This document shows, in pieces, positions 49,202 through 58,221 of a stretch of 64,000 bases of DNA. The notes under the pieces are model-generated. The model searched no databases. It was not told the origin of the DNA and saw only the letters and a program-made list of their open reading frames with translations. The stretch comes from an uncultured Pelagibacteraceae bacterium. GTDB taxonomy: Bacteria > Pseudomonadota > Alphaproteobacteria > Pelagibacterales > Pelagibacteraceae. Each line of letters opens with the position of its first letter. The first letter of the stretch is position 1. The stretch lies in assembly GCA_902599955.1 (NCBI GenBank), contig CACKHK010000003.1:1-64000 (forward strand), read 5' to 3'. The position numbers and the translations under genes were made by a program.

Positions 49202-49857
49202 TAATAATTTAATTTTTTGTCCATAATAGCTTTAATTTTTTCAAAGCACGCCTTCTTACTTAATTTAGTTGTATTAATCAAGATAGAATCTTTGGTTTTT
49301 TTGAGTGGTCCATATTTTCTTTTTTTATCAGATTCATCCCTATTTTTCAGGCTTTTAAGTACTTCTTTATATGTAATTTTCTTGTTTAGTTTTCGATATT
49401 CCTCAAAACGTCTTTTTGCTCTCACATCAATTCTAGCAGTTATATAAAATTTAAACATTGCATCTTTTACTTGTACAGTAATTATATCTCTACCATCTAA
49501 AATAGAACCATTATATTTTTTTGGAGGGTTGTACGCACATCCTTGTTGAAATTCATGAACTATATTTCTGATTTTTATATCTTTGGCTATTTCAGATGCT
49601 GAAATTGCAACTTCATTTGTTAATAAAGATTTTTTCTTTAAATAATCTAATTTTATTTTTTTTATCTTTTGTTTTATGAAACTATATGTAAATTTTTTTT
49701 TATTTTCTAATTTTAGTTTTCCAATATATCTATAAATTTTTCCAGTATCTAAATAAAATAAATTGTATCTTTTAGATATTAATTTTGCCTGTGTCCCTGC
49801 ACCTGCTGCTGCTGGTGAGTCAATTGCAACAGTTATTATATCCTTCCTTTTTTTCAA
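49201..49857 (-). CDS. cmk: Cytidylate kinase with atypical P-loop
   Basis: Phosphorylates CMP and dCMP. The 218-residue protein is recognisable by LDGRDIITV, FYITARIDVRAKRRFEE, RDESDKKRKYGPLKK and its position before rpsA. The P-loop, normally GPAASGKGT, reads SPAAAGAGT (residues 14-22): the first Gly is Ser and the invariant Lys is Ala20. A Lys occurs at residue 25 (TQAK). DNA at 49790-49820 is unambiguous on this. The enzyme may use another residue for phosphate binding or be impaired. It overlaps aroA by four bases. Confidence 0.9.
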   Translation of the reverse strand: MKKRKDIITVAIDSPAAAGAGTQAKLISKRYNLFYLDTGKIYRYIGKLKLENKKKFTYSFIKQKIKKIKLDYLKKKSLLTNEVAISASEIAKDIKIRNIVHEFQQGCAYNPPKKYNGSILDGRDIITVQVKDAMFKFYITARIDVRAKRRFEEYRKLNKKITYKEVLKSLKNRDESDKKRKYGPLKKTKDSILINTTKLSKKACFEKIKAIMDKKLNY

Positions 49858-51179
49858 TTTATCTTAGCTCCAATCATTCTTAAAGTTTTTAAAAAATCCG
49901 GAAAAGAAGTATTTATAGAGTCCTTATCATTTATTTTCCATTTTCCGCCTAATGTTAATGCCGTAATACAACATAAAAAAAAAATTCTATGATCTTTTAG
50001 AAAATTTTTCATTTCAAATTTTTTTGACAAAGTTAAATTTGGATTACCATGAATATTAATATCATTTTTAAATCTATCTACTTTAATACCGATTAATTTT
50101 AAAAACTTTATTGCTAAATCTAATCTTTTTGACTCTTTCTTGTTCATTTCACCCAAGTCTTTAAACCTTGATATTCCATTTGCTTTTGCAGCCACTAGAA
50201 AAATTATTAAAAATTCATCAATTGCTGAACTATTCAACCTTGAGGGACAATTTATTGCGCTTAATTTTTTTTTACTTTTTACGTGTATATCAGCTATTTC
50301 TTCACCATTATAAATTTTTTTTTTTTTAAGTCTTATTTCAGCTCCCATCATATTTAATATAGAAATGATACCTATTCTACTTTTGTTAACATTAACTTTT
50401 TCAATAACAATACTAGAATTATTTGATAACAGAGTTAAAACTATAAAAAAAGATGCTGAGCTTATATCTCCTGGAACTTCATACTTAAAACTTTTAAATT
50501 GTTTAAGACCCTCAACTGATATTTTTTCATATCCAGATTTTTTTATAACTTTTATTGGATAATTTAAAAATTTTAAGAATAGTTCAGTGTGATTTCTGGA
50601 TATTTTTGAATTAATTTGCGTAATTCCAGGAGTATTTAAGGCGCTAAATATTATACAAGTTTTTACTTGGGCACTTCCAATATTTTCATTATATTTAATA
50701 GGTCTTAAAAACTCAGTTCCCTGTATTTTAAGTGGTAATAAATTATTCCTGCTATCGATGTTTACTCCAAAAAGTCTTAAAGGTTTTATGACTCTAGAAA
50801 AATCTCTTTTTGATAAACTTTTGTCACCGACTAATTTTACTTTAGAATTCGATTTGACCAATAAGCCAAGTATTAATCTAGCGAGAGTACCAGAGTTACC
50901 TGCATTTAATACAGTTTTATTTTTAATTTTGAAGCCATTTAGGCCATAACCTTTGATATAATAAGCTTTTCCAATTTTTGAATAATCAATACCAAGTTTC
51001 TTTATAACCTTCAAAGAATTTAGTACGTCTTCTGACTCAAGTAAGTTAGTGATTTTTGATGTTCCTACTGCTTGAGAGGCTAGAAGCACTGATCTTATCG
51101 AAATACTTTTGTCTGCACTTACTTGAATTTTTTTATTAAAATCATTTAATGTATTTTTTATTAAAATATGATTAGCCAT
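49854..51179 (-). CDS. aroA: 3-phosphoshikimate 1-carboxyvinyltransferase (EPSP synthase), divergent
   Basis: Transfers enolpyruvate from PEP to shikimate-3-phosphate. The 441-residue product has ADKSISIRSVLL (usual PGDKSISHR), AGNSGTLARLILG, GDKSLSKRDF (usual RPM), GSAQVKTCIIFSALN, PGDISSASFF and the catalytic Asp in AIDEFL. The Lys of DKSIS is kept. The AGNSG form and overall length fit the class II-like enzymes, with several substitutions. aroA-cmk-rpsA-ihfB is the standard order. Confidence 0.92.
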   Translation of the reverse strand: MANHILIKNTLNDFNKKIQVSADKSISIRSVLLASQAVGTSKITNLLESEDVLNSLKVIKKLGIDYSKIGKAYYIKGYGLNGFKIKNKTVLNAGNSGTLARLILGLLVKSNSKVKLVGDKSLSKRDFSRVIKPLRLFGVNIDSRNNLLPLKIQGTEFLRPIKYNENIGSAQVKTCIIFSALNTPGITQINSKISRNHTELFLKFLNYPIKVIKKSGYEKISVEGLKQFKSFKYEVPGDISSASFFIVLTLLSNNSSIVIEKVNVNKSRIGIISILNMMGAEIRLKKKKIYNGEEIADIHVKSKKKLSAINCPSRLNSSAIDEFLIIFLVAAKANGISRFKDLGEMNKKESKRLDLAIKFLKLIGIKVDRFKNDINIHGNPNLTLSKKFEMKNFLKDHRIFFLCCITALTLGGKWKINDKDSINTSFPDFLKTLRMIGAKIN

Positions 51180-51186
51180 GGATGAA

Positions 51187-51963
51187 TTAATTTATTTTAA
51201 ATTCATCACCGAAGTATGCAGATTTAGCATTTGAGTCTTTTATAATTTCTTTAGGACTTCCAGATGCAATAATCTTGCCATTTGATAAAACAATTGCTCT
51301 ATCTACACAGCTCAATAAATCTCTTGCTTGATGATCACAGACAACTACGGTTATTTTTTCAAGCGACTGAAGATTTACAATTATTTCCTGTAGCATTTTA
51401 ATTGTTAATATATCTAAAGCTGCAAATGGTTCATCTAGAAGTAAAATTTTTGGATCATTAATTAATGCCATGGCTATTACAAGTTTCTTTTTTTGTCCAC
51501 CTGATAAATGTTTAGCTTTAATTTTCAGTAAAGGATCAAATTCAAATTGAGAAACAATTTTTTCAATTTTTGCCTTTCTTAAATCTTTATCTTTTATGTG
51601 GATTTCACCTACAAGTATTAAATTTTCAATTAAATTTAAATCTTGAATAAAACCCCCATATTGCGGGACATATCCCAGTTTAAACTTTGTTGCCCTTTCA
51701 TAAATTGGAATATTTGTGCAATCCTCTCCATTAATTAAAACTTTGCCGTAGCTAGGGTCTCTTAACCCTGTAATAATATGAAAAATTGTTGATTTTCCAA
51801 CACCATTGGGTCCAAGCATTCCCAAAACTTCTTGCTTGTTAATTTTTAAATTTAAATTATTTAATATTTCCCTTTTATTATAAAACATTGAAATTTTGTT
51901 TAATTCCAACAAAGTTTGTTTTTCTTTAAAACTTTTAATCCTGAATTTTTTTATTAACGCCAT
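51187..51963 (-). CDS. lptB: LPS export ABC transporter ATP-binding protein LptB
   Basis: Cytoplasmic ATPase powering LPS extraction by LptFG. The 258-residue protein has Walker A GPNGVGKST, signature LSGGQKKKL, Walker B ILLLDEPFAALD and the switch His in VVCDHQAR. LptB rather than another ABC ATPase is chosen because it directly follows an LptC-like gene and kdsD. An N-terminal extension of about 18 residues precedes the core; a later start is possible. Confidence 0.92.
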   Translation of the reverse strand: MALIKKFRIKSFKEKQTLLELNKISMFYNKREILNNLNLKINKQEVLGMLGPNGVGKSTIFHIITGLRDPSYGKVLINGEDCTNIPIYERATKFKLGYVPQYGGFIQDLNLIENLILVGEIHIKDKDLRKAKIEKIVSQFEFDPLLKIKAKHLSGGQKKKLVIAMALINDPKILLLDEPFAALDILTIKMLQEIIVNLQSLEKITVVVCDHQARDLLSCVDRAIVLSNGKIIASGSPKEIIKDSNAKSAYFGDEFKIN

Positions 51964-52775
51964 TAATTTGTGACAATCTGTATGTCTGCAATTGCAGTCT
52001 GTGGGTTTATATTTATATCTTTAGTTCTTAAATTAAATTCTACTTTACCAGCTTTCATTTCTGATTTTGGGTCACTTATTATAACATTGTTGTAAGCTAT
52101 AGCCTTATTTGTTTCCATATTTATATCAAAGTTTTTACAAGTAATTTGTTTTTCTTGATAATTTATTACAACATTATCATAAAATTTTGAATTTGAATTA
52201 ATAGAATTAAATTGACCATAATCTGAGACAATATAAATTGTATCTCTACTTTTAGAAGAAATTTCTCCCCTCACATTTATTAAATCTAACACATTTTTGT
52301 TATCAATATTTGACTTTCCTGATTTTGCTAGTAAATAAAACTTATTTCCTCTGTCATCTATAGAATTGTATTCAATATCTTTAACAAAATCTTTTTTTTC
52401 GTTAGTGTTAACTTTTTTAATATTTTCAATCTTATTTTCTTCATCTATTTTTTTTGTGATTAATTTATTGTTTTCATCTAATTTTTTGGTAATTCCCTCA
52501 TTATTTTCAATAATTTTTCCCTCATCATATTTGGACGATAGTTCTTGTGACTTTTTACTTTGATTATCAATTATCTTTTTCAGTTCATTATTCCTCAACT
52601 CCAATTCAGATAATTTCTTCTCGAGATTAATGATTTTATCTTGATTTTCAATTTCAACAGAATTTATTTCTTCTACAATATTTTTATTTATGTCAAAATA
52701 TTTTAAGTAAACTGCAGTTACTATTGAAATTATAAGTATCAATAACAGAATTTGAATAAATGACTTAATTGACAT
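51963..52775 (-). CDS. lptC: LptC-like LPS transport protein with coiled-coil insert
   Basis: A 270-residue bitopic protein: one N-terminal membrane segment (about residues 7-25), a Lys/Glu/Asn-rich coiled coil (about 35-130) and a C-terminal beta-jellyroll-type LptC/LptA region beginning near DIEYNSIDDRGNKFYLLAKS. The coiled coil is not part of ordinary LptC (about 190 residues). The separate lptA gene usually found between lptC and lptB is absent. Its ends overlap lptB by one base. The family call is moderately firm. Confidence 0.75.
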   Translation of the reverse strand: MSIKSFIQILLLILIISIVTAVYLKYFDINKNIVEEINSVEIENQDKIINLEKKLSELELRNNELKKIIDNQSKKSQELSSKYDEGKIIENNEGITKKLDENNKLITKKIDEENKIENIKKVNTNEKKDFVKDIEYNSIDDRGNKFYLLAKSGKSNIDNKNVLDLINVRGEISSKSRDTIYIVSDYGQFNSINSNSKFYDNVVINYQEKQITCKNFDINMETNKAIAYNNVIISDPKSEMKAGKVEFNLRTKDININPQTAIADIQIVTN

Positions 52776-53756
52776 CTACGTTATATTTGCATTTAGAATA
52801 GAATGAATATGTATAAAACCAATAGTTTTATTTTTTTTATTATTTTGATGTACACATAAGCTTGTAATTTTTTTATCATTCATAATAGAAAGTGCTTGCG
52901 CTACAAGCATATCCTTATCCACACTAATTGGTTTCTTTTTCATAACTTTCTTAATCTCTAGATTTTTAAAATCTGATTTTACATTAGATAGTCTTTTTAA
53001 GTCTCCATCTGTTAAAATACCTTTTGTATTGTTGTATCTATCTCTTATAACTAAGGCGCCAAGACCTTTTTTTTCAATATTTTTTAAAGCAATTTTCATT
53101 TTTAAATTTTCATTTACAAATGGAATTTTTCCTTTAATGAACATTAAATCCTCTACAGTTTTTAATTTTATAGATAGAGACCCTCCAGGATGAAATTTTT
53201 TAAAATCTAGCTTTCCAAATTTTTTATAACTCATACATGTTATTGCTATTGCATCACCCAAAGCAACTTGAACTGTAGTTGATGACGTTGGAACAAAACT
53301 TCCAGGTCCCGCTTCTTTAACTGATGGTAATAAAAAATTTACATTAGCATTTTTATATAAAATAGAGTTTTTTTTAGATGTAATTCCAATAAGTTTTATA
53401 TTCTTATTTCTTGAAGCATACTGGATTATATTCTTTAACTCATCGCTCTCACCACTTAGACTAATTAATATAAGTATATCATCTGATGTTATTTGACCCA
53501 TATCACCATGACTTGCATCTGAAGCGTCTAAAAAGAAAGATGGTGTACCAGTTGATGAAAAAGTTGCAGACCATTTTCTTGCAATTATTCCGCTTTTTCC
53601 TACACCAGAAATTATTACTTTTCCATTTTTGCAGTTCAAAATTGTCTTAATTATTTTTTCATAGGACTTTCCAATGCAAGAACGAAGTTTCTTAAGTGAG
53701 TTTGTTTCAATCTCAATTACATCTTTAGCAATATCTAAAAATTTTTTTTTTTGCAT
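52776..53756 (-). CDS. kdsD: Arabinose-5-phosphate isomerase (KdsD/KpsF)
   Basis: Makes arabinose-5-phosphate for KDO. SIS domain motifs are ISGVGKSGIIARKWSATFSS, SDASHGDMGQI and LISLSGESDEL; two CBS domains follow from about residue 200. The start is set at ATG 53754-53756, one base after the stop of the RNase D-like gene, giving MQKKKFLDIAKDVIEIE. An upstream in-frame ATG at 53792 would overlap that gene by 35 bases and add a tail that does not look like the family. Confidence 0.93.
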   Translation of the reverse strand: MQKKKFLDIAKDVIEIETNSLKKLRSCIGKSYEKIIKTILNCKNGKVIISGVGKSGIIARKWSATFSSTGTPSFFLDASDASHGDMGQITSDDILILISLSGESDELKNIIQYASRNKNIKLIGITSKKNSILYKNANVNFLLPSVKEAGPGSFVPTSSTTVQVALGDAIAITCMSYKKFGKLDFKKFHPGGSLSIKLKTVEDLMFIKGKIPFVNENLKMKIALKNIEKKGLGALVIRDRYNNTKGILTDGDLKRLSNVKSDFKNLEIKKVMKKKPISVDKDMLVAQALSIMNDKKITSLCVHQNNKKNKTIGFIHIHSILNANIT

Positions 53757-53757
53757 T

Positions 53758-54369
53758 TCAGTGAGACCATATATCTTCTTTGAATGAGGCAAAATCTAAA
53801 TCAACTCTTGTATTAATAAATTTTATTGTTTTCTTGTAAAGATCAATTCTATTTTCTCTCTCTAAAATATTTTCTAATGCGTTATAAATTTTATGTAAAT
53901 AAACAACATCTTGAGAGCAATATTTCAATTGTTTGTCAGTTAATTCTCCTCCAAAGTCAGATGATTGTAATTGTTTGCTGATATCTACACCTATAAATTC
54001 TTTTATTAAATCCTTTAGTCCATGTTTGTCAGTATAACTTCTAGCAATCTTACTCATTATTTTTGTGCAATCTACATTAATAACATCTACTTCTAAATAT
54101 TTCTTTATAAATAGAAGATCTGCTCTAGCAAAATGAAATAATTTATTTATATTTTTATTAACCAAGATACTTTTTAAATTTGGTGCATCATAATTATTTT
54201 TATCAAATTGAATTATATGAGCATCATTTTGACCTAAGGATATTTGCAGTACACAAAGTCTATCTCTTTCAATATTAAGCCCGGTAAACTCACAATCTAT
54301 GGCTATCTTGTCACTGAACTTTATTTCATCTGGTAAATCTCTTTTATGTAATTTAATATCTAAATTCAT
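53758..54369 (-). CDS. Ribonuclease D-like 3'-5' exonuclease, single domain
   Basis: A 203-residue DEDDy exonuclease with IAIDCEFTGL (Asp, Glu), FHFARADLLF (Asp) and KQLKYCSQDVVYLHKIY (Tyr, Asp). E. coli RNase D is about 375 residues with two HRDC domains; these are absent here, as in short RNase D proteins of many alphaproteobacteria. It probably trims tRNA or other RNA 3' ends. It is upstream of kdsD and divergent from the NDUFA9-like gene 17 bases away. Confidence 0.88.
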   Translation of the reverse strand: MNLDIKLHKRDLPDEIKFSDKIAIDCEFTGLNIERDRLCVLQISLGQNDAHIIQFDKNNYDAPNLKSILVNKNINKLFHFARADLLFIKKYLEVDVINVDCTKIMSKIARSYTDKHGLKDLIKEFIGVDISKQLQSSDFGGELTDKQLKYCSQDVVYLHKIYNALENILERENRIDLYKKTIKFINTRVDLDFASFKEDIWSH

Positions 54370-54386
54370 TTATAAGATATATATAT

Positions 54387-55349
54387 ATGAAAAATCAGGA
54401 TTCAATTTTAATATTTGGTTCATCAGGACAAATTGGAAAATCATTAATAAGAAAATTTACAAAAAATAACTATAAAGTTATTGCGGTAACTAGGAGTATT
54501 CATCAGAAAGGCTATCAAATTAAAACTCAATCAAATTATGGATATTTAGAATTAGAAGAGATTAATTCATTTAATGAAGAAAATATTTCCAAATTAATGG
54601 AAAAAGCGTCAGTATGCATAAATCTTATAGGGATTTTGTATGAAAAAAAAAAAAATCAATTTGATTTAATTCATTCACAATTGCCCTCTTTGTTATCGAA
54701 AGTAGCACTTAATAATTCACTAGATCAATTCATTCATTTATCAGCACTTGGAATTGAATTAGCGAATGATAGTAGATATGCGATGAGTAAATTGGAGGGA
54801 GAACAAAAAGTAAGAAAAAATTTTCCAAACTCTATTATATTAAAACCTTCTATTGTATATTCAGTGGATGATAATTTTACTACAAATTTTATGAGTTTGC
54901 TAAATATTATTCCTGTCATGCCACTTTACTATGGTGGGAAAACTAAATTTACACCTATTCATGTTTCTGATTTAACAAATATTATTTTTGAAACAGTACA
55001 AAAGAAAATTGTTGGCGAGACTATCGAATGTGTTGGTCCTCAAGTATTATCATTTAAGGAAATGATATTAAAAATTTTAAAATCAATAAATAAAAAAAGA
55101 TTATTGTTGCCAATACCTCTTATTTTTGCAAAACTTAATGCTAAGTTATTTGAACTTATGCCTAAACCATTATTGACAATGGATCAGCTTAAATTATTAA
55201 AATATGACAATATTATTTCTAAAAATTATAAAACTAATTTTGATATTAAAATGGATGCAAATAAAAAATTCGAAGATGAAATTAATAAATATAGTTATAA
55301 TTGGACTAGCGGAGGACAATTTTCAAAAAAAATTGATAAGTTAAATTAA
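54387..55349 (+). CDS. NDUFA9-like NAD(P)-binding protein (complex I-associated SDR family)
   Basis: A 320-residue atypical short-chain dehydrogenase with Rossmann start ILIFGSSGQIGKSLIRKF, INLIGILYEKKKNQFDLIH and a YAMSKLEGE active-site-like Tyr-x-x-x-Lys. The middle GGKTKFTPIHVSDLTNII is characteristic of the group containing the mitochondrial complex I accessory subunit NDUFA9. Whether it binds complex I here is unproven. It overlaps the following SHOCT gene by one base. Confidence 0.85.
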   Translation: MKNQDSILIFGSSGQIGKSLIRKFTKNNYKVIAVTRSIHQKGYQIKTQSNYGYLELEEINSFNEENISKLMEKASVCINLIGILYEKKKNQFDLIHSQLPSLLSKVALNNSLDQFIHLSALGIELANDSRYAMSKLEGEQKVRKNFPNSIILKPSIVYSVDDNFTTNFMSLLNIIPVMPLYYGGKTKFTPIHVSDLTNIIFETVQKKIVGETIECVGPQVLSFKEMILKILKSINKKRLLLPIPLIFAKLNAKLFELMPKPLLTMDQLKLLKYDNIISKNYKTNFDIKMDANKKFEDEINKYSYNWTSGGQFSKKIDKLN

Positions 55350-55618
55350 TGCTAAGTAACGTTATTTATTTTGTTGTATTTTTGATTTTAGCATTTGTCT
55401 TATCTATTGCTGTAAAGGCAATTACAAGAGGCGTTGAGGCAAAACAAATAATTAAGGATGAAAAGGTTCAAGATTTAAAAAATGAAAATGAAAATGAAAA
55501 TCACAACTTAGAAGTAATTAATCAAATAAGAGAATTGAAAGAATTATATGACAATGGAACGATTGACGAAAATGAATTTAAAAAAGCTAAAGATAAAATA
55601 TTAAATAACCTAAGCTGA
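55349..55618 (+). CDS. Small membrane protein with C-terminal SHOCT-like motif
   Basis: Eighty-nine residues: one N-terminal membrane segment (about 5-25), an Asn/Glu/Lys-rich linker and the short bihelical SHOCT pattern IRELKELYDNGTIDENEFKK near the C-terminus. SHOCT motifs occur on many membrane and exported proteins and are thought to mediate oligomerisation. Function is unknown. It converges on gcrA with a nine-base overlap. Confidence 0.7.
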   Translation: MLSNVIYFVVFLILAFVLSIAVKAITRGVEAKQIIKDEKVQDLKNENENENHNLEVINQIRELKELYDNGTIDENEFKKAKDKILNNLS

Positions 55619-56104
55619 TTTCACTTTTTTTTCGATAAATTTTGGAACTTCTTCTTCTTTGTCTACAACTTCATCTCTTTTTCCTTTTGGCTGAAAAACA
55701 ATCATAAGATGCAATGGACAGTAAGAAAACTTTTCTATGGTCTTCCTTCCACAAAATGATGAGTCTTTATCATCAGGATGGCCTTCCATGTATTTACAGG
55801 TATTTTCATTTAACTCTTCTAGTTGAAGATTTTTAGCTGGTTCAAAGTTTTTGTCTAAGAGAAGTGATCTAAATCTATGTTTCCTTGTTCCTTTTTTAAA
55901 ACTATTATTTGTTGTTATATTTTCACTGTTATTGTTTGGAACTGTGGATCTAGTTTTTATTTTTGCAGATAAGTTCAATCTGTGGGCCTTTCCAATAACA
56001 GCATTTCTACTAACACCCCCAATTATCTCCGCAATTTGACTAGCTGTTTGACCTTTGCCCCAAAGATCTTTTAATTTATTGACTTTTTCTTCTGTCCAAC
56101 TCAT
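55610..56104 (-). CDS. gcrA: GcrA-type cell cycle regulator
   Basis: GcrA is an alphaproteobacterial sigma-70 cofactor that in Caulobacter activates promoters, many carrying CcrM-methylated GANTC sites. The 164-residue protein has the N-terminal DNA-binding signature MSWTEEKVNKLKDLWGKG, then SQIAEIIGGVSRNAVIGKAH, a Ser/Thr/Asn linker and a C-terminal Cys-containing sigma-binding domain (ENTCKYMEGHPDDKDSSFCG). Two TATAAT-like boxes lie upstream. It is isolated between convergent and divergent neighbours. Confidence 0.93.
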   Translation of the reverse strand: MSWTEEKVNKLKDLWGKGQTASQIAEIIGGVSRNAVIGKAHRLNLSAKIKTRSTVPNNNSENITTNNSFKKGTRKHRFRSLLLDKNFEPAKNLQLEELNENTCKYMEGHPDDKDSSFCGRKTIEKFSYCPLHLMIVFQPKGKRDEVVDKEEEVPKFIEKKVKSA

Positions 56105-56121
56105 ATCACTATATTTAGTAT

Positions 56122-56138
56122 ATTATAACAAAATTATA
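56122..56138 (-). promoter_or_regulatory. Tandem TATAAT elements upstream of gcrA
   Basis: Read on the minus strand, TATAAT occurs at 56138-56133 and again at 56127-56122, about 30 and 18 bases before the gcrA ATG. No convincing -35 hexamer is paired with either. The rest of the 127-base spacer to the ABC-2 gene is AT-rich with poly-T runs; nothing else was recognised. Confidence 0.4.
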
Positions 56139-56231
56139 ACATTATGTTGAAATCATAATTATTACTTCTTAACAAGCTTTTTTTTTCGTTTTTTAACATT
56201 TTATTAAAAAAAAGTTTATTAATAAATACTT

Positions 56232-57044
56232 ATGGTTGAATTAAATAAAAAATATCAGATTGGTGTTAGAAGATTTGGACTTGTAAATTGGTTAGGAACA
56301 TACTCTTTGTTTAAAAAAGAGGTTTTAAGATTTTTAACAGTTTCAGGACAAACTTTGTTTGGACCCATATTGACTAGCATATTATTTTTAACAGTAATTT
56401 CATTAGCTATAGGAGATCAAAGATCAGATGTATTAGGTGTGACTTATGTAAAATTTTTAGCTAGTGGATTAATAATGATGCAAGTTATTCAACAAAGTTT
56501 TGCTCACTCAAGCTCTTCTTTAATGATGGGAAAGATGATGGGTACAATTACTGATATAGTACATAGCCCTTTATCTTCATCAGAGGTAGTATTTGCTATA
56601 ACTTTTGCTTCTGCAGCTAGAGGTCTTTTAATTGCATCTGCCTCAACTTTAATATTTATATTTTTTATAGATTTATCAATACAAAATTTTGTTTTGTGGT
56701 TTACGTATCTGTTCTTAGGTGGATTAGTTATGGGATCACTTGGGATTATAGTTGGTTTATATGCAGACAAATTCGATCAAATGAGTACTGTTACGAATTT
56801 TATAATTGTACCTTTAAGTTTTTTAAGTGGTACTTTTTATAGTATTGATAAATTACCTGATTTTTTAAAAATTCTAAGCAATTATAATCCTTTTTTTCAC
56901 ATGATAGATGGTTTCAGATATTCATTTATTGGTCAATTAGATGGTTCGGTTACATTCGGTATTGCATTGCTTACATTTTTAAGTTTGGTTATAACTTATT
57001 TTGCATACTTTCTAGTACACAAAGGTTATAAAATTAAATCATAG
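56232..57044 (+). CDS. ABC-2 type transporter permease
   Basis: A 270-residue inner-membrane protein with six hydrophobic segments and the ABC-2 signature region GTFYSIDKLPDFLKILSNYN followed by PFFHMIDGFRYSFIG. It resembles the YadH/NodJ group of drug, polysaccharide or lipid exporters. No ATPase gene is adjacent, so the partner must be encoded elsewhere. The substrate is unknown. It precedes argD by seven bases, probably in one transcript. Confidence 0.88.
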   Translation: MVELNKKYQIGVRRFGLVNWLGTYSLFKKEVLRFLTVSGQTLFGPILTSILFLTVISLAIGDQRSDVLGVTYVKFLASGLIMMQVIQQSFAHSSSSLMMGKMMGTITDIVHSPLSSSEVVFAITFASAARGLLIASASTLIFIFFIDLSIQNFVLWFTYLFLGGLVMGSLGIIVGLYADKFDQMSTVTNFIIVPLSFLSGTFYSIDKLPDFLKILSNYNPFFHMIDGFRYSFIGQLDGSVTFGIALLTFLSLVITYFAYFLVHKGYKIKS

Positions 57045-57051
57045 TATACAT

Positions 57052-58221
57052 ATGAGTTCTTTAGCTAAAAACTATAAAAGAAGAAACCTATCTTTCAGTA
57101 AGGGGAAAGGTTCCTTTTTATATTCAAAGAGAGGAGTTAAATTTTTAGATTTTGTTCAAGGAATTGCAGTTAATTCTTTGGGTCATGCAAACCCAAATTT
57201 AATAAAAGCAATTAATAAACAATCAAAAAAACTTTGGCATGTTTCTAATTCTTTCATAATTCCTGAGGGAGAGGAATTAGCCAAAAAATTAACAAATAGA
57301 ACTTTTGCAGATGCTGTAATTTTTCAAAATAGCGGGGCAGAAGCTACAGAGACTGCCATAAAAGTTGCAAGAAGATATTTTTATTCTATAGGTAAACCAA
57401 AAAAAAATAGAATTCTTTGTATTAAAAATTCTTTTCATGGAAGAACTATTGCGGCAATTAACGCAAGTGGATCTAAAAAAATGACAGAGGGATTTGGACC
57501 AAAAGTGGGTGGATTTGACCATTTTAAGTTTGGGGACCACAAAGAATTAAAAAGAAAGATTACAAGTAAAACCGCAGCTATAATGATTGAACCAATAATG
57601 GGTGAGGGGGGTATTAAAGTTATACCTGCTTGGTGCCTTAAAGAACTGAGACAGATTTGTAATAAAAAAAAAATTCTTCTTATTTTAGACGAAGTTCAGT
57701 GTGGAATTGGGAGATCAGGTAAATTTTTTTCATATGAATATGCAAAAATTAAGCCAGATATAGTTCCAATTGCAAAAGGAATTGGAGGTGGTTTTCCAAT
57801 AGGTGCAGTGTTAATGACAGAAAAAGTTTCTAAAGCTATGGTTCCAGGCACACATGGATCTACCTTTGGCGGTAACCCCTTGGCAATGTCTGTTGGTAAT
57901 GCGGTAATGAATGAAATTTTTAAAAGAGGTTTTCTTTCAAAAGTTAAAAGTAATTCAAAATATTTTATTTCAGAATTAAATAAAATTAAAAATAAATTTC
58001 CAAATATTATTAAAGAAATAAGAGGATTAGGATTGATTTTGGGAATACAATTACATCATGACCAGACAAAATTCATACAAAGTTTACTGAAAAATAAACT
58101 ATTAACAATTAGAGCAGCTGAGAATGTTATAAGAATTTTGCCTCCATTAAATGTTAATAAAAAAGAAATAAATATAGCTATAAAAATTATTAATAAAGTC
58201 TGTGAAGGTTATAAAAAATAA
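57052..58221 (+). CDS. argD: Acetylornithine aminotransferase
   Basis: Class III PLP aminotransferase of arginine (and, in many bacteria, DAP) synthesis. The 389-residue product has FQNSGAEATETAIKVARRY, SFHGRTIAAI, ILDEVQCGIGRSGKF and the PLP Lys in PIAKGIGGGFPIGA, then GTHGSTFGGNP. Its stop overlaps the argF ATG by one base, forming the argD-argF pair common in alphaproteobacteria. Confidence 0.95.
   Translation: MSSLAKNYKRRNLSFSKGKGSFLYSKRGVKFLDFVQGIAVNSLGHANPNLIKAINKQSKKLWHVSNSFIIPEGEELAKKLTNRTFADAVIFQNSGAEATETAIKVARRYFYSIGKPKKNRILCIKNSFHGRTIAAINASGSKKMTEGFGPKVGGFDHFKFGDHKELKRKITSKTAAIMIEPIMGEGGIKVIPAWCLKELRQICNKKKILLILDEVQCGIGRSGKFFSYEYAKIKPDIVPIAKGIGGGFPIGAVLMTEKVSKAMVPGTHGSTFGGNPLAMSVGNAVMNEIFKRGFLSKVKSNSKYFISELNKIKNKFPNIIKEIRGLGLILGIQLHHDQTKFIQSLLKNKLLTIRAAENVIRILPPLNVNKKEINIAIKIINKVCEGYKK

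Noticed and set aside
53757..53792. Upstream ATG for kdsD
   Set aside because: Gives a 35-base overlap with the RNase D-like gene and a non-family N-terminus; the ATG one base after that gene's stop fits better.
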